Source: an uncultured Lachnospiraceae bacterium
GTDB lineage: Bacteria > Bacillota > Clostridia > Lachnospirales > Lachnospiraceae
Assembly (NCBI GenBank): GCA_910585635.1
Contig: CAJUFE010000006.1
Coordinates: forward strand, 58,634 to 122,633
DNA: 64,000 bases
Reading direction: 5' to 3'
Positions 33,436 through 41,844 of this stretch are shown here, one piece after another. Below the pieces are notes generated by a model that searched no databases, was not told where the DNA came from, and saw nothing but the letters and a program-made list of their open reading frames with translations. Within the stretch, counting starts at the first letter, position 1; the number at the start of each line of letters is the position of its first letter. A program made the position numbers and the translations under genes.

Positions 33436-34764
33436 TCACGGTCTCAGCAGCCCGTTCATCTCCCGCTGCAGCTTCAAGAGCCCGCTGTCCATGGACATCT
33501 CTCCGCTGATGATGCGGCTGATCTCTCCATCCGCCAGCGCCATGGCCGAAGGGTACAGACGGAAATTAGGTGCCGCCACCGCCTCCTCCATCACCTGCCG
33601 GATCACCTCCACATCCATATCCCCATTTCCCGGGATGTCGTTCCCTAAAACCTGTCGGAGAAGGGGGGACTGGACGGCGCTCCTTTGCACCGGCATCCCC
33701 TGGGAGGCCTCCAGCAGATGGAGCTGGGTCTCTTCCTCATAGCAGAGCGTCTTGATGAACTCCCAGGCCAGCTGCTCCTGCCTGGTCCTGCTGCCGATCC
33801 CCATCAGCAGCGTATCCAGCTTTACCTGGCCCTGCCCGTCCGGACCGGAGGGCAGCTTTACACAATCCCACTCGAAATCCGAATATTTTTTGATCCGCCA
33901 GGGATAGGGCTTGTAGGTCCGATACTCCGAAAAGGCAAAGGGGCGGAAGGCCACCTTTCCCTGGTCAAATTCCCGGGCGGTCACCACATAACCCTCGTTC
34001 ACACTGTTCAGGTCCCGAACGAACTTGACCCCCGCCTCCACCTTAGGATCGGTGAGATAAGCGGCAGACCCGTCCTTTTCGAACAAAAAGGCCCCGCTGG
34101 AATCCACCGCCTCCTGCCATCCATAATCAAAGCAGCCAAACTGGTCGATGACCCCGTCACCATCCGTATCCTTCGTGACCTTGCGGCAGATGGACAGGAG
34201 GTCGTCCCAGGTCCAATCCGCCCCCGGCAACGGGATCTTCTCCTTCTGGAGTAAGGTCTTGTTTACGAACATCAAGGTGGGGACACTCTCATAAGGAAGG
34301 GCATACTGGGCATCCCTGATATTCCCATAAGCATAAGCGCCCTCGTAATAGGTGTCGCTGTGGAAGGTCCCATCCTTCTCGATCAAAGGGTCCAGATCCT
34401 TCAAAGCCCCCAGAGAGACCAGGATATCCAGCTCACCCTCGGGGATCATGAACACATCCGGCTCGGTCCCCAAAAGGATCTGCTCCGCCAGCCACTCCGG
34501 ATAGTCTTCCTTTAAGATCCCGCTGTCATATTCTACCCGGACACCTGGATGTGCCTCCTCGAAACGACGGATCGCCCCATCCACCACCTCATAACAGCTT
34601 CCTGTAGGGACATCCCAATAGCTGCCCGCGATCATCCCAAAGCGCAGGATCTTCTCCTTGTCCTGCTCCCGGCTTAGGATCGCAAAGACCGCGCCCACGA
34701 CCGCCAACAGGGCCGCGGTTATGGCCATGGAGAAGACCACGGCCTTTTTTCCTACATATCGCAT
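33436..34764 (-). CDS. membrane-anchored extracellular solute-binding protein (family 1)
   Basis: 442 residues. An uncleaved-looking N-terminal helix (AVVFSMAITAALLAVVGAVFAIL) without a lipobox precedes a family-1 sugar-binding fold: FGMIAGSYWDVPTGSCYEVVDGAIRRFEEAHPGV, EPDVFMIPEGELDILVSLGALKDLDPLI, GADWTWDDLLSICRKVTKDTDGDGVIDQFG. No ABC permease or ATPase is nearby. Together with the two-component genes directly upstream, it looks like a ligand sensor rather than a transport component. ATG at 34764 has AAAGGAGGC; the frame is open to 34878. Confidence 0.87.
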   Translation of the reverse strand: MRYVGKKAVVFSMAITAALLAVVGAVFAILSREQDKEKILRFGMIAGSYWDVPTGSCYEVVDGAIRRFEEAHPGVRVEYDSGILKEDYPEWLAEQILLGTEPDVFMIPEGELDILVSLGALKDLDPLIEKDGTFHSDTYYEGAYAYGNIRDAQYALPYESVPTLMFVNKTLLQKEKIPLPGADWTWDDLLSICRKVTKDTDGDGVIDQFGCFDYGWQEAVDSSGAFLFEKDGSAAYLTDPKVEAGVKFVRDLNSVNEGYVVTAREFDQGKVAFRPFAFSEYRTYKPYPWRIKKYSDFEWDCVKLPSGPDGQGQVKLDTLLMGIGSRTRQEQLAWEFIKTLCYEEETQLHLLEASQGMPVQRSAVQSPLLRQVLGNDIPGNGDMDVEVIRQVMEEAVAAPNFRLYPSAMALADGEISRIISGEMSMDSGLLKLQREMNGLLRP

Positions 34765-34905
34765 ATCCCGCCTCCTTTCGCGCCGCCCGTATCCAAGTAC
34801 AGCCCTACGCTTCGATCTGCCCACACTCACGCACAGCCCGGCATCTTTTGATCTGCCGCACATGTCCACACAGCGCACGCTCCCGCCAGAGCAGAGCCGG
34901 ACCAG

Positions 34906-35583
34906 TCACCCCAGATCCCGTGTGGTGACCCCGGTCTGCACCGCCCATATGGCCAGCTGGGTCCTGTCCCGCAGATCCAGCTTGCCCAGGACCGAGCTTA
35001 AGCAGTTGCGCACGGTACCCTCTGAAAGGCACAAGGCCGCCGCGATCTCCTTATTGGACCGGCCATAGCCCACCTGCTGGATCACCCTCCACTCGGTCTT
35101 TCCCAGCTCCTCTATGCTCCGGTCATCCACCTGGATCGTATAGTTCCCTTTAGCCATCTGAGAGAACAGCCGCACCACCTTGGTGGCGATATCCGGATTG
35201 ATCATGGCCTTGCCCCCGTGGACCGTGCGGATCGCGGAGGCCAGCTCCGCCATGGAGACGCCCTTCAGCAGATAGCCGCTGGCGCCGTATTTTAACGCAT
35301 TATATACATATTCATCATCGTCGAAGGTGGTCAGGATGATGATCTTGATCTGGGGATAGTTCTCCTTGATGATCTGGGTACAGGACACACCGTCCATCCC
35401 CGGCATCCGCACGTCCATCAGGATCACATCCGGCTTTGCCTTGCGCACCGAGCGGATCACCTCCCGGCCATCGGCCACCGTATCGATCACTTCCATATCT
35501 ATGTTCGTGGACAGCACGATCTTTAAGCTGTCCCGAATCAATTCCTGGTCGTCGGCGATGACGATCTTGATCTTTTCTTTCAT
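34906..35583 (-). CDS. NarL/LuxR-family response regulator
   Basis: About 225 residues. The receiver domain is IKIVIADDQELIRDSLKIVL with the phospho-acceptor Asp in DVILMDVRMPGMDG and Lys in YLLKGVSMAEL. The C-terminal LuxR HTH is GRSNKEIAAALCLSEGTVRNCLSSVLGKLDLRDRTQLAIWAV. The start ATG overlaps the kinase stop codon (ATGA), and GGGGGAGGAG precedes it. Partner of the adjacent histidine kinase. Confidence 0.93.
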   Translation of the reverse strand: MKEKIKIVIADDQELIRDSLKIVLSTNIDMEVIDTVADGREVIRSVRKAKPDVILMDVRMPGMDGVSCTQIIKENYPQIKIIILTTFDDDEYVYNALKYGASGYLLKGVSMAELASAIRTVHGGKAMINPDIATKVVRLFSQMAKGNYTIQVDDRSIEELGKTEWRVIQQVGYGRSNKEIAAALCLSEGTVRNCLSSVLGKLDLRDRTQLAIWAVQTGVTTRDLG

Positions 35584-36884
35584 CCGTACTCCTCCCCCCA
35601 CCGGATCGGTATCCGCGCTTCGATCCAAAAGCCATCCCTGCCGTCATAGCTTAAAGACCCGTTCAAAAGCTCCAGCCGCTCCTGCATATGCTTCAATCCA
35701 AAGCCTTCCTCCACTGCGCCGCAGCCTGTCCCGTTATCCTTCACCGTGATGGTCAGCCATTGGCCCACCTTGGAGATCGCGATGTGGATCTTCGTAGCAT
35801 GTCCATGGCGAATCGCATTAGTTGTAGCCTCCTGGACGACCCGGTAGATGGCCTCCTCCTCGTCCTCATGGAATTTTAAAGGCGTGACCTGGTGGTCAAA
35901 GGTGATCTCCGCGCCGGAAGCCGCGCTGGTATCCTCCAAAAGCTTTGTGACCGCCCTTTCCAGGTCGAATTTTTCCAGCGCGTCCGGCCGCAGCTTGCTC
36001 ACGGACCGGCGCACATCGGTGATCCCCTGTCTGGCCACCTCCCCGATCTTCATCAGCTGCTGCTTCGCGGCCTCCGGCGCGATATCTAACATGGTCAGGC
36101 TGGCGTCGATCCCTGCCACGATCCCGGTCAGGGCATGGCCCAGGGTATCATGGATCTCCCGGGCCAGACGGTTCCGCTCCCGCATCTCCGCATTTTTCTC
36201 CGCCTCCGCCGCATATTCCTTCAGCTTCTGGTTCGCTTCCTCCAGCTGGTCGTTCAGGTTCTGGATCCGCTCCCGCTCCCGGTATTCGCCCTGGATCAGC
36301 ATGGTCATATATAGGATGAACAACACCAGGTTCATGGAGCTGAACACGCTCAAGGTCCCCCGCAAAAAGGCCTGGGTACTGGCCCCATAGGCGGTGAGGA
36401 ACTGCTCCCAGGGGATCATATTAAAATACGCCCCGGTCAGGTTATGATTGACGATGGTGTACAAGCCCACGATCGCCACCCCTAAGACCACCTTCTGCTT
36501 GCTGCCCTTCTGGCCCCGCACCATGTCCGCCACCACCAGGAGCACCAGCCCATTATAATCCATGTTCATAGCCACCGTAGCGCCGATACAAAAGAGCATC
36601 TCCAGCACCATGACGGTATTGCGCAGAGCTCTCCTCTTATGTTCCCAAAGCTGCCCCAGGCAGCTTAAGAACACCAGGCACAGATAACAGATCAAGGCCG
36701 TCGCCAGCATGGTCTGGGGCTTCCACGGCCTGACACGGACCAGCTCTAAAAATGCCTCTGCCTCCATGGCATCTACCACTGCCTGGATGCTGTAGGCCAT
36801 ACTGCCCGCCACCAGGCAGACCGCTGCCAGGTTCAAGATATACGCCGCCTGCTGCAGGCTGGTGAACACCCGCTCTCTGCTCAT
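35580..36884 (-). CDS. sensor histidine kinase (HisKA_3/NarX-type)
   Basis: 434 residues. The N-terminal half has about six membrane helices and no obvious extracellular ligand domain. A coiled coil follows (ERIQNLNDQLEEANQKLKEYAAEAEKNAE), then the phospho-acceptor His in RLAREIHDTLGHALTGIVAGID and the HATPase domain (VVQEATTNAIRHGHATKIHI, DNGTGC, GFGLKHMQERLELLNG). The lack of a sensor domain suggests it reads ligand through the two flanking membrane-anchored binding proteins. Confidence 0.92.
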   Translation of the reverse strand: MSRERVFTSLQQAAYILNLAAVCLVAGSMAYSIQAVVDAMEAEAFLELVRVRPWKPQTMLATALICYLCLVFLSCLGQLWEHKRRALRNTVMVLEMLFCIGATVAMNMDYNGLVLLVVADMVRGQKGSKQKVVLGVAIVGLYTIVNHNLTGAYFNMIPWEQFLTAYGASTQAFLRGTLSVFSSMNLVLFILYMTMLIQGEYRERERIQNLNDQLEEANQKLKEYAAEAEKNAEMRERNRLAREIHDTLGHALTGIVAGIDASLTMLDIAPEAAKQQLMKIGEVARQGITDVRRSVSKLRPDALEKFDLERAVTKLLEDTSAASGAEITFDHQVTPLKFHEDEEEAIYRVVQEATTNAIRHGHATKIHIAISKVGQWLTITVKDNGTGCGAVEEGFGLKHMQERLELLNGSLSYDGRDGFWIEARIPIRWGEEYG

Positions 36885-37034
36885 ACCGATCCTCCCTCAG
36901 TCCTCCGCCCCGTCTCTGGCACCACTGCCCGCCAGGCCCACCTGCCGCCGCTCCCCGGCATGCAGCCCCACCTGCCGTCAGGTCCAGCCGCTGCTGGATG
37001 CTCAAACCCCAGCTTTCCCTGTGAGCCTGGGCCT

Positions 37035-37994
37035 TCACTGCCATCCATCGATCCCATACCGCTCTAAGTCCTCCTTTACGATCAGCTCCGTAGGGATGCG
37101 GATCTCCCTTTCTATTTCCTCCCCCTCCAAGATCCGATAGGCCGCCGCCGCGGCCTCTCTCCCGATCCGGCGGGGGAACTGAGCCGCCGTGGCTGCCATA
37201 AAGCCGGCCTCGATCATCGCTTTCCCATCCGGAGAGCCATCTACGCCGTATACGGCGATCTGCCCCTCCAGCCCGGCATCCTTTAATGCGGCCATCGCTC
37301 CCATAGCGGCCAGATCGTTCAGGCACATAATCACATCGGCCTTCGGATACCGCTCCAGGAGCTGCTCTGTAGCCGGCATCGCCAGCTCCAGCTGCCCCAG
37401 ACAATCAGCCTCCGCTAAGATCGTAAAGCCCGCCTGCCCCTCCATGGTCTCCTTAAAGCCCTGGATCCTGTCCAGACCGGATTTCGCCGCGCTGTGGGTC
37501 AAAAGGAGGATATCCCCTCCCTCACGGCTTTCCAGGAGGTGGCGGGCGCACTGAGCCCCGGCCTGCCAGTTATCCGATACGATCGTACAGGAGACCAGCT
37601 GGGATTCAAACACATCACTGTCCACCACGATGATCGGGATACCGGCCGCATGGGCCTCCTCCAGAGCCGGACCGATCTGCTTCCAGTCCACCGGGTTGAT
37701 GAAGATCCCGTCCACTTTCTGCGCGATCATCGCCTGCACCTGCTGGATCTGCTTTTCCACATCCAGAGCCGGATCCCTGGTGATCAAGATGTCCCCCCTG
37801 GCTTCCAGTTCATTCCGTATCTCATCATCGATGATCTCATAAAAGGGGTTGTTCATGGTCATATAGGTCGCTCCGAACTTATGTCTTTTCTCCGCCCCCA
37901 GCCGGACCTGCCGTCCCCAGAGCCACCCGGTCAAGACACCTGCCAGTAATATGGTCCCCAAAAGATACCAGGTCCATCTTCTTCTCTTGCTCAT
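37035..37994 (-). CDS. membrane-anchored periplasmic-binding protein (Peripla_BP_4 sugar type)
   Basis: 319 residues: an N-terminal anchor helix (WTWYLLGTILLAGVLTGWLWG), then a ribose/galactose-binding-type fold (FGATYMTMNNPFYEIIDDEIRNELEARGD, VDGIFINPVDWKQIGPALEEAHAAGIPIIVVDSDV, ADVIMCLNDLAAMGAMAALKDAGLEGQIAVYGVDGSPDGKAMIEAGFMAATAAQFP). No ABC transporter accompanies it. It is upstream of the histidine kinase and probably presents a bound sugar to it. Confidence 0.88.
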   Translation of the reverse strand: MSKRRRWTWYLLGTILLAGVLTGWLWGRQVRLGAEKRHKFGATYMTMNNPFYEIIDDEIRNELEARGDILITRDPALDVEKQIQQVQAMIAQKVDGIFINPVDWKQIGPALEEAHAAGIPIIVVDSDVFESQLVSCTIVSDNWQAGAQCARHLLESREGGDILLLTHSAAKSGLDRIQGFKETMEGQAGFTILAEADCLGQLELAMPATEQLLERYPKADVIMCLNDLAAMGAMAALKDAGLEGQIAVYGVDGSPDGKAMIEAGFMAATAAQFPRRIGREAAAAAYRILEGEEIEREIRIPTELIVKEDLERYGIDGWQ

Positions 37995-38194
37995 CCTCTA
38001 CGCCCTGCCCCTCCCCGCTCTCGCGATATGGTCCTATCCTATACCTATTTTATCATCAGTGTCCCGGCTTTTAAAGGAGCATTTTTCAGTATGCCGCCGG
38101 TCGATCGCATGCCGCCAGCCGATCCAAAGGGCATCCTACGGCAACAGGGAGACGCGCTCCCCGCGCCTCCCCCTCTGCCTTCTTTTCTTTTGCC

Positions 38195-38470
38195 TTATAT
38201 CTGCCCTGCTGCCTTCAGGATCGCTCCCACGTTTTTCTTTCCCTTTTTCCTCCCTGTATGGATGAGGAGCGCTGCGCCGCCTGACAGGAGGGCGATCGCT
38301 ATACCGGACACTCCCCTCAAAAGATCCGGGCTCGTGACGATCCCCGTGTAGGCCAGGAGGGCGCCTATGGCAGCCAGCGACAGCGCCAGCCTCTGCCAGA
38401 CCCCCAGCCGCATCAGGGCTTCTGTCTGCATCTTTGCTTCTTTGATCAGGAACGCTTTTTTCTCATCCAT
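38195..38470 (-). CDS. 91-residue two-helix membrane protein
   Basis: A charged N-terminus (MDEKKAFLIKEAKMQTEAL) is followed by two hydrophobic helices (LALSLAAIGALLAYTGIVT, GVSGIAIALLSGGAALLIH) and a basic tail. I do not recognise the family. It lies between the PTS IID gene and the sensory binding protein, with about 118 and 200 bp spacers, and may belong to either unit. Confidence 0.6.
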   Translation of the reverse strand: MDEKKAFLIKEAKMQTEALMRLGVWQRLALSLAAIGALLAYTGIVTSPDLLRGVSGIAIALLSGGAALLIHTGRKKGKKNVGAILKAAGQI

Positions 38471-38587
38471 ACATCCTCCCGCCTTTCTCTGGTATCAGTT
38501 CTAAGAGTGTGCGCTCTAAACGAGGCCGCTATCCCGGAAGATCCGCTGGTCCACAGGCTGGCAGGCCTCGACGCAAAGGATCGATGA

Positions 38588-39400
38588 TCAATAGGACAGG
38601 CCTGGATCGAAGAACCCGAGGAGTACGCCGATGAACGCTACCACCACTAAGATCAGCATGACCATGGTGGGGGAGATCTTCTTTTTCGTCATCAGCCACC
38701 AGCAGAGGATCACGGTACCTGCGGAGAGCAGCTTCGGATAGACCTGGTCGAAGGTGCTCTGCAGCTCGATCACTCCGGGGATCGCAAAGGATGTGGTGAC
38801 ATTGATCCAGCTGGCCGCCACAGCCCCGATGACCATGGTCCCGATCATGATGATCGAATCACGGAGAGCCTGGGCCTGTTCGCCCACCAGCATCTCCACC
38901 GCCTTGCCGCCCAGCTCATAGCCCTTGAAATAGGCGAACCGCATCCCGAAGAACATCAATGCGTTCCAAACGATGATATAGAAGATCGCGCCTAAAGGAG
39001 ACCCGTTACCGGAAAGTCCCAGTGCGATGCCTAAGAGGATCGGGATCAATGTGCCTACGATCAGAGAATCGCCGATACCGGCCAGCGGCCCCATAAGACC
39101 GGCACGGATACCGTTGATCGTCTCCCCGTCGATGGCCTCGCCATTAGCCTTGGCCTCCTCCAGACCGGCGGTCATACCCACCACCAGGGTACCGATCTGA
39201 GGTTCTGTGTTGAAGAACGCGGTATAGGTCTGCATGGCGTCTTTCTTCTCTTCCTGGTTGTCATACAGCTCCTCCACCACCGGGAGCATAGCGCACAGGT
39301 AGCCAAAGGTCTGCATATGCTCCTGGGAGAAGCAGGTCAGATGTCCATAGAACCAGGATAAGAAAGATTTATTTAGTGCTTTTTTCGATAATTTCTTCAT
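38588..39400 (-). CDS. mannose/fructose/sorbose-family PTS subunit IID
   Basis: About 270 residues with the IID pattern: SFLSWFYGHLTCFSQEHMQTFGYLCAMLPVVEELY, NTEPQIGTLVVGMTAGLEEAKANG, INGIRAGLMGPLAGIGDSLIVGTLIPILLGIALGLS, and a hydrophobic C-terminus. With IIC it forms the membrane channel. ATG at 39400 has GAGGAGG upstream and is one base past the IIC stop. Confidence 0.93.
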   Translation of the reverse strand: MKKLSKKALNKSFLSWFYGHLTCFSQEHMQTFGYLCAMLPVVEELYDNQEEKKDAMQTYTAFFNTEPQIGTLVVGMTAGLEEAKANGEAIDGETINGIRAGLMGPLAGIGDSLIVGTLIPILLGIALGLSGNGSPLGAIFYIIVWNALMFFGMRFAYFKGYELGGKAVEMLVGEQAQALRDSIIMIGTMVIGAVAASWINVTTSFAIPGVIELQSTFDQVYPKLLSAGTVILCWWLMTKKKISPTMVMLILVVVAFIGVLLGFFDPGLSY

Positions 39401-39401
39401 C

Positions 39402-40241
39402 TTAGATATCCTCCTCTTCATCGTATGCATCCACGCCAGCCACTGCCGGACGGACCTTCAGCATCTGGACCTTATAGTTGATCACGGCAAAGAACCCGCC
39501 GATCACCGCCGCGCCGATCAGGTTCACACCCATACAGGCCGCCAAGGTAAAGCCGAAGAAAAAGGTCAGGAAATCCGTCGCCTTGGTCACCACCTGCTTT
39601 AAGAGGATCGCCACACCTACTGCCGGGAGCAGGCTGCCTACGGTGAACAGAGTCTTCATGGCGATGCCGTCCATGGGCAGATAGGCCTTCATCAGGTCCA
39701 CCATGCTGGAACCGGCCAGGGTGATCGCCACGGTGGGGAGGAAGGAGCAGAGCAGATGGGAGATCCACGGAAGCCCCATATCCACCAGATACAGCTTCTT
39801 GAAATCGCCTTTCTCCACGGCCTTCCAGCCGATATGCTGCCAGACCAGGTTGACCGTCGCGGTCCCATAAAATAACACGGTACCAAGTGTACCTACCGCC
39901 GCGCCCAGGGCCGCCGCCATATCTTTCGCCGCGCCGGATGCCGGGTCTAAGCCCATCCCTTTGATCGCACAGATCGAAAGGGGGATCCCGATGTAGCTGA
40001 TCGCACGCACATCGGCGGAAACGGTCCCACCCGGGGTGACCAACGCTATGTAGATGACCTGGATCGCCGCGCCGACGATGATACCCGTCTGGATATCGCC
40101 TAAGATCAAGCCCACCACAAGGCCTGCCACCAAAGGACGGCCCAGTGTATAGTTACCGAATGACGTTCCGCCCATACCTGGCATACTGGACAAGCATGCG
40201 CAGAACCCTAATAAGATCGCTTGAAATAGATTGATCTGCAT
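39402..40241 (-). CDS. mannose/fructose/sorbose-family PTS subunit IIC
   Basis: 279 residues, highly hydrophobic. SMPGMGGTSFGNYTLGRPLVAGLVVGLILGDIQTGIIVGAAIQVIYIA is the family hallmark of the N-terminus. It recognises and passes the sugar; the sugar itself cannot be predicted from sequence. Followed directly by IID. Confidence 0.93.
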   Translation of the reverse strand: MQINLFQAILLGFCACLSSMPGMGGTSFGNYTLGRPLVAGLVVGLILGDIQTGIIVGAAIQVIYIALVTPGGTVSADVRAISYIGIPLSICAIKGMGLDPASGAAKDMAAALGAAVGTLGTVLFYGTATVNLVWQHIGWKAVEKGDFKKLYLVDMGLPWISHLLCSFLPTVAITLAGSSMVDLMKAYLPMDGIAMKTLFTVGSLLPAVGVAILLKQVVTKATDFLTFFFGFTLAACMGVNLIGAAVIGGFFAVINYKVQMLKVRPAVAGVDAYDEEEDI

Positions 40242-40365
40242 GATCTACTACCTTTCCTTTCTCAGATGTTTTCCCATCGTGCTCTCTGTCTGGCGCCCTG
40301 TCTCCTCTGGCCGACGCTCTCTGGCCGCATCTCCCATCCAAAGCGCCTTCCCGCCCGACAGCCTG

Positions 40366-40860
40366 TCAATGGAAGCCGAACTGCCCTCTGAACTTGGTCC
40401 AGTTCCCGATCGCCTCATCCTTTAAGAGAGCGAACTCCACGCTGTAGCCCTTCTTCATGATATCCTCCAGAGCCTGTGCCTCCTCCTGGGTGATCGACTG
40501 GTTATTGCCCAGCTTGGTGGCCCCGGGACGGTCGTTACAGGGGCCGATGATCACCGTCTTGATGCCGGGGTCAAAGCCCTGGTCCACTAAGATCTTCTTC
40601 ATGTCCACCGGGTTCTTGGTGATCAGGAAATACCGGTCCTTGCTGTCTAAGACCTTCTGGCATTTGGTCTTCCACTCCTCCATGGTCCACACGAAGGTCT
40701 TCTTCCCTGACGCGCTCTTGTAGGCGGCCTTCAGCACAGGATTGCTGGCGGCTAAGTCGTTCACCGCTACCAGCCCGTCACAGGGGAACTCCAGCGCCCA
40801 CCTGGTACAGGTCTGGCCGTGGATCATACGGTCGTCTACTCGGACAAATGATACTGACAT
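40366..40860 (-). CDS. mannose/fructose/sorbose-family PTS subunit IIB
   Basis: 164 residues. The phospho-His is in VRVDDRMIHGQ (His14), with the usual Rossmann-like IIB fold (DGLVAVNDLAASNPVLKAAYKSA; KTVIIGPCNDRPGATKLGNNQSIT). It passes phosphate from IIA to the incoming sugar. Cytoplasmic. Confidence 0.93.
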   Translation of the reverse strand: MSVSFVRVDDRMIHGQTCTRWALEFPCDGLVAVNDLAASNPVLKAAYKSASGKKTFVWTMEEWKTKCQKVLDSKDRYFLITKNPVDMKKILVDQGFDPGIKTVIIGPCNDRPGATKLGNNQSITQEEAQALEDIMKKGYSVEFALLKDEAIGNWTKFRGQFGFH

Positions 40861-41032
40861 CTCTTTTTCCTCCTCTATATTTTTTTTCTATATTTTTCTT
40901 TATTTGTTGTTTTCTTTTTTATCGTTTTTTCGTTTTTATCGTTCACTCTGGCCTTTTAAACAGCCTGCATACTCCTCCGCGATCCTGCCCTGCGGCCTCC
41001 GACGCGGTCATACCGTCTGCACCCTCGACCAT

Positions 41033-41461
41033 TTACACGTCCTCCTCCTCATCGCCGACGTCCAGCGCCATCCTCTGGATCCCGTTCCTGGACTCCTGGA
41101 GCAGGGCCTCGGCCAGGCTGTCCCCGTCCAGCGCATCCTTCATCATCGATGCCGTCAGCGCCATGGGCAGGTTCATCCCGCCAAAAGCGGTGGCCTTATC
41201 CAGCAGCCCCTTCTTCGACAATACATCTAATGCATTGGTCAATGGGGACCCGCCGATGATATCCGCCAGGACCAGGATCTCATCCTCCGGCCCGATCGGC
41301 TGGATGGTCTTTTCAAACCGCTCCACAAAAGCGTCTGCCCCCATGCCGTCCTCCATGCTGGCGCTGAGGATGTCCTCCCTGTCCCCTCCGGCCAGCATCT
41401 TTAAGACACTGTGGAGCCCCGGGGCAAAGGTGCCGTGGCTGACCAGTACAACATACTTCAT
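41033..41461 (-). CDS. mannose/fructose/sorbose-family PTS subunit IIA
   Basis: 142 residues. The phospho-His is His9 in YVVLVSHGTFAPGLHSVLKML, followed by EILVLADIIGGSPLTNAL. It receives phosphate from HPr. It is the first gene of the PTS unit, with AAAGGAGGT as ribosome binding site. The short Asp/Glu-rich C-terminus (DVGDEEEDV) is a minor oddity. Confidence 0.92.
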   Translation of the reverse strand: MKYVVLVSHGTFAPGLHSVLKMLAGGDREDILSASMEDGMGADAFVERFEKTIQPIGPEDEILVLADIIGGSPLTNALDVLSKKGLLDKATAFGGMNLPMALTASMMKDALDGDSLAEALLQESRNGIQRMALDVGDEEEDV

Positions 41462-41506
41462 ATCCGTACCTCCTTTATCACATTTCTTTTTTGTTCCGTT
41501 CTTGTA

Positions 41507-41518
41507 GTATGATCATAC
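41507..41518. promoter_or_regulatory. perfect palindrome GTATGATCATAC over the PTS -10 region
   Basis: A 12-bp perfect palindrome about 50 bp upstream of the IIA start. Its minus-strand TATGAT (41517-41512) would be a good -10, but no matching -35 is seen. It could be an operator covering the promoter. No sigma-54 site (GG-N10-GC) is evident. Confidence 0.4.
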
Positions 41519-41593
41519 CAATTTTTTTCGCCTGCGCCATCTGCCTATTGTCACTATTTCCTCACGGATCTTATTACATTTGTCATATCGGGG

Positions 41594-41719
41594 GTGACAT
41601 ATGATATAGAAAACACTTCCATCCTGGGCTATAACGATGAAAATGCATTGAGCTGCGTGATCACATTAGCCTACTATAACGCGGTCAATGCATATACGCT
41701 GATCCGGGAGCTGCCATGA
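41594..41719 (+). pseudogene. fragment of a DUF1703/AAA-ATPase-associated PD-(D/E)XK nuclease gene
   Basis: A 41-codon stretch on the plus strand reads IENTSILGYNDENALSCV, then ITLAYY and YTLIRELP. This is very like the conserved segment of the C-terminal nuclease domain in the large AAA_ATPase-like/DUF1703 proteins abundant in Clostridia, where RELP is normally followed by GKGFADI. Here TGA follows immediately and no homology is seen on either side. It is the only plus-strand coding trace in the window. The rest of 41462-41844 has the PTS promoter region and a terminator. Confidence 0.65.
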
Positions 41720-41750
41720 TCTGTAGGATCCGCTCATCGAAAAGGCACTT

Positions 41751-41798
41751 AAAAAGACCAGCGACGGCTTTCAACAGCCTGTCTGCTGGTCTTTTTTT
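41751..41798. terminator. terminator at the left edge of the HExxH/FRG island
   Basis: AAAAAGACCAGC (41751-41762) pairs with GCTGGTCTTTTTTT (41785-41798), with an inner GGCT/AGCC stem. It works for the FRG gene on the minus strand and is symmetrical enough to act both ways. It resembles the terminator at 47097-47142. Confidence 0.9.
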
Positions 41799-41844
41799 CG
41801 ACTTTATCTCACATGGACCCCGACCTTTATCAGTCGATCATCTA

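Noticed and set aside
36637..37404. 255-codon minus-strand ORF overlapping the kinase and binding-protein genes
   Set aside because: Out-of-frame shadow rich in Gly and Arg; the kinase and binding-protein frames carry clear domains.
41461..41560. sigma-54 (LevR-type) promoter for the PTS operon
   Set aside because: No GG-N10-GC pair with TTGC was found upstream of IIA.
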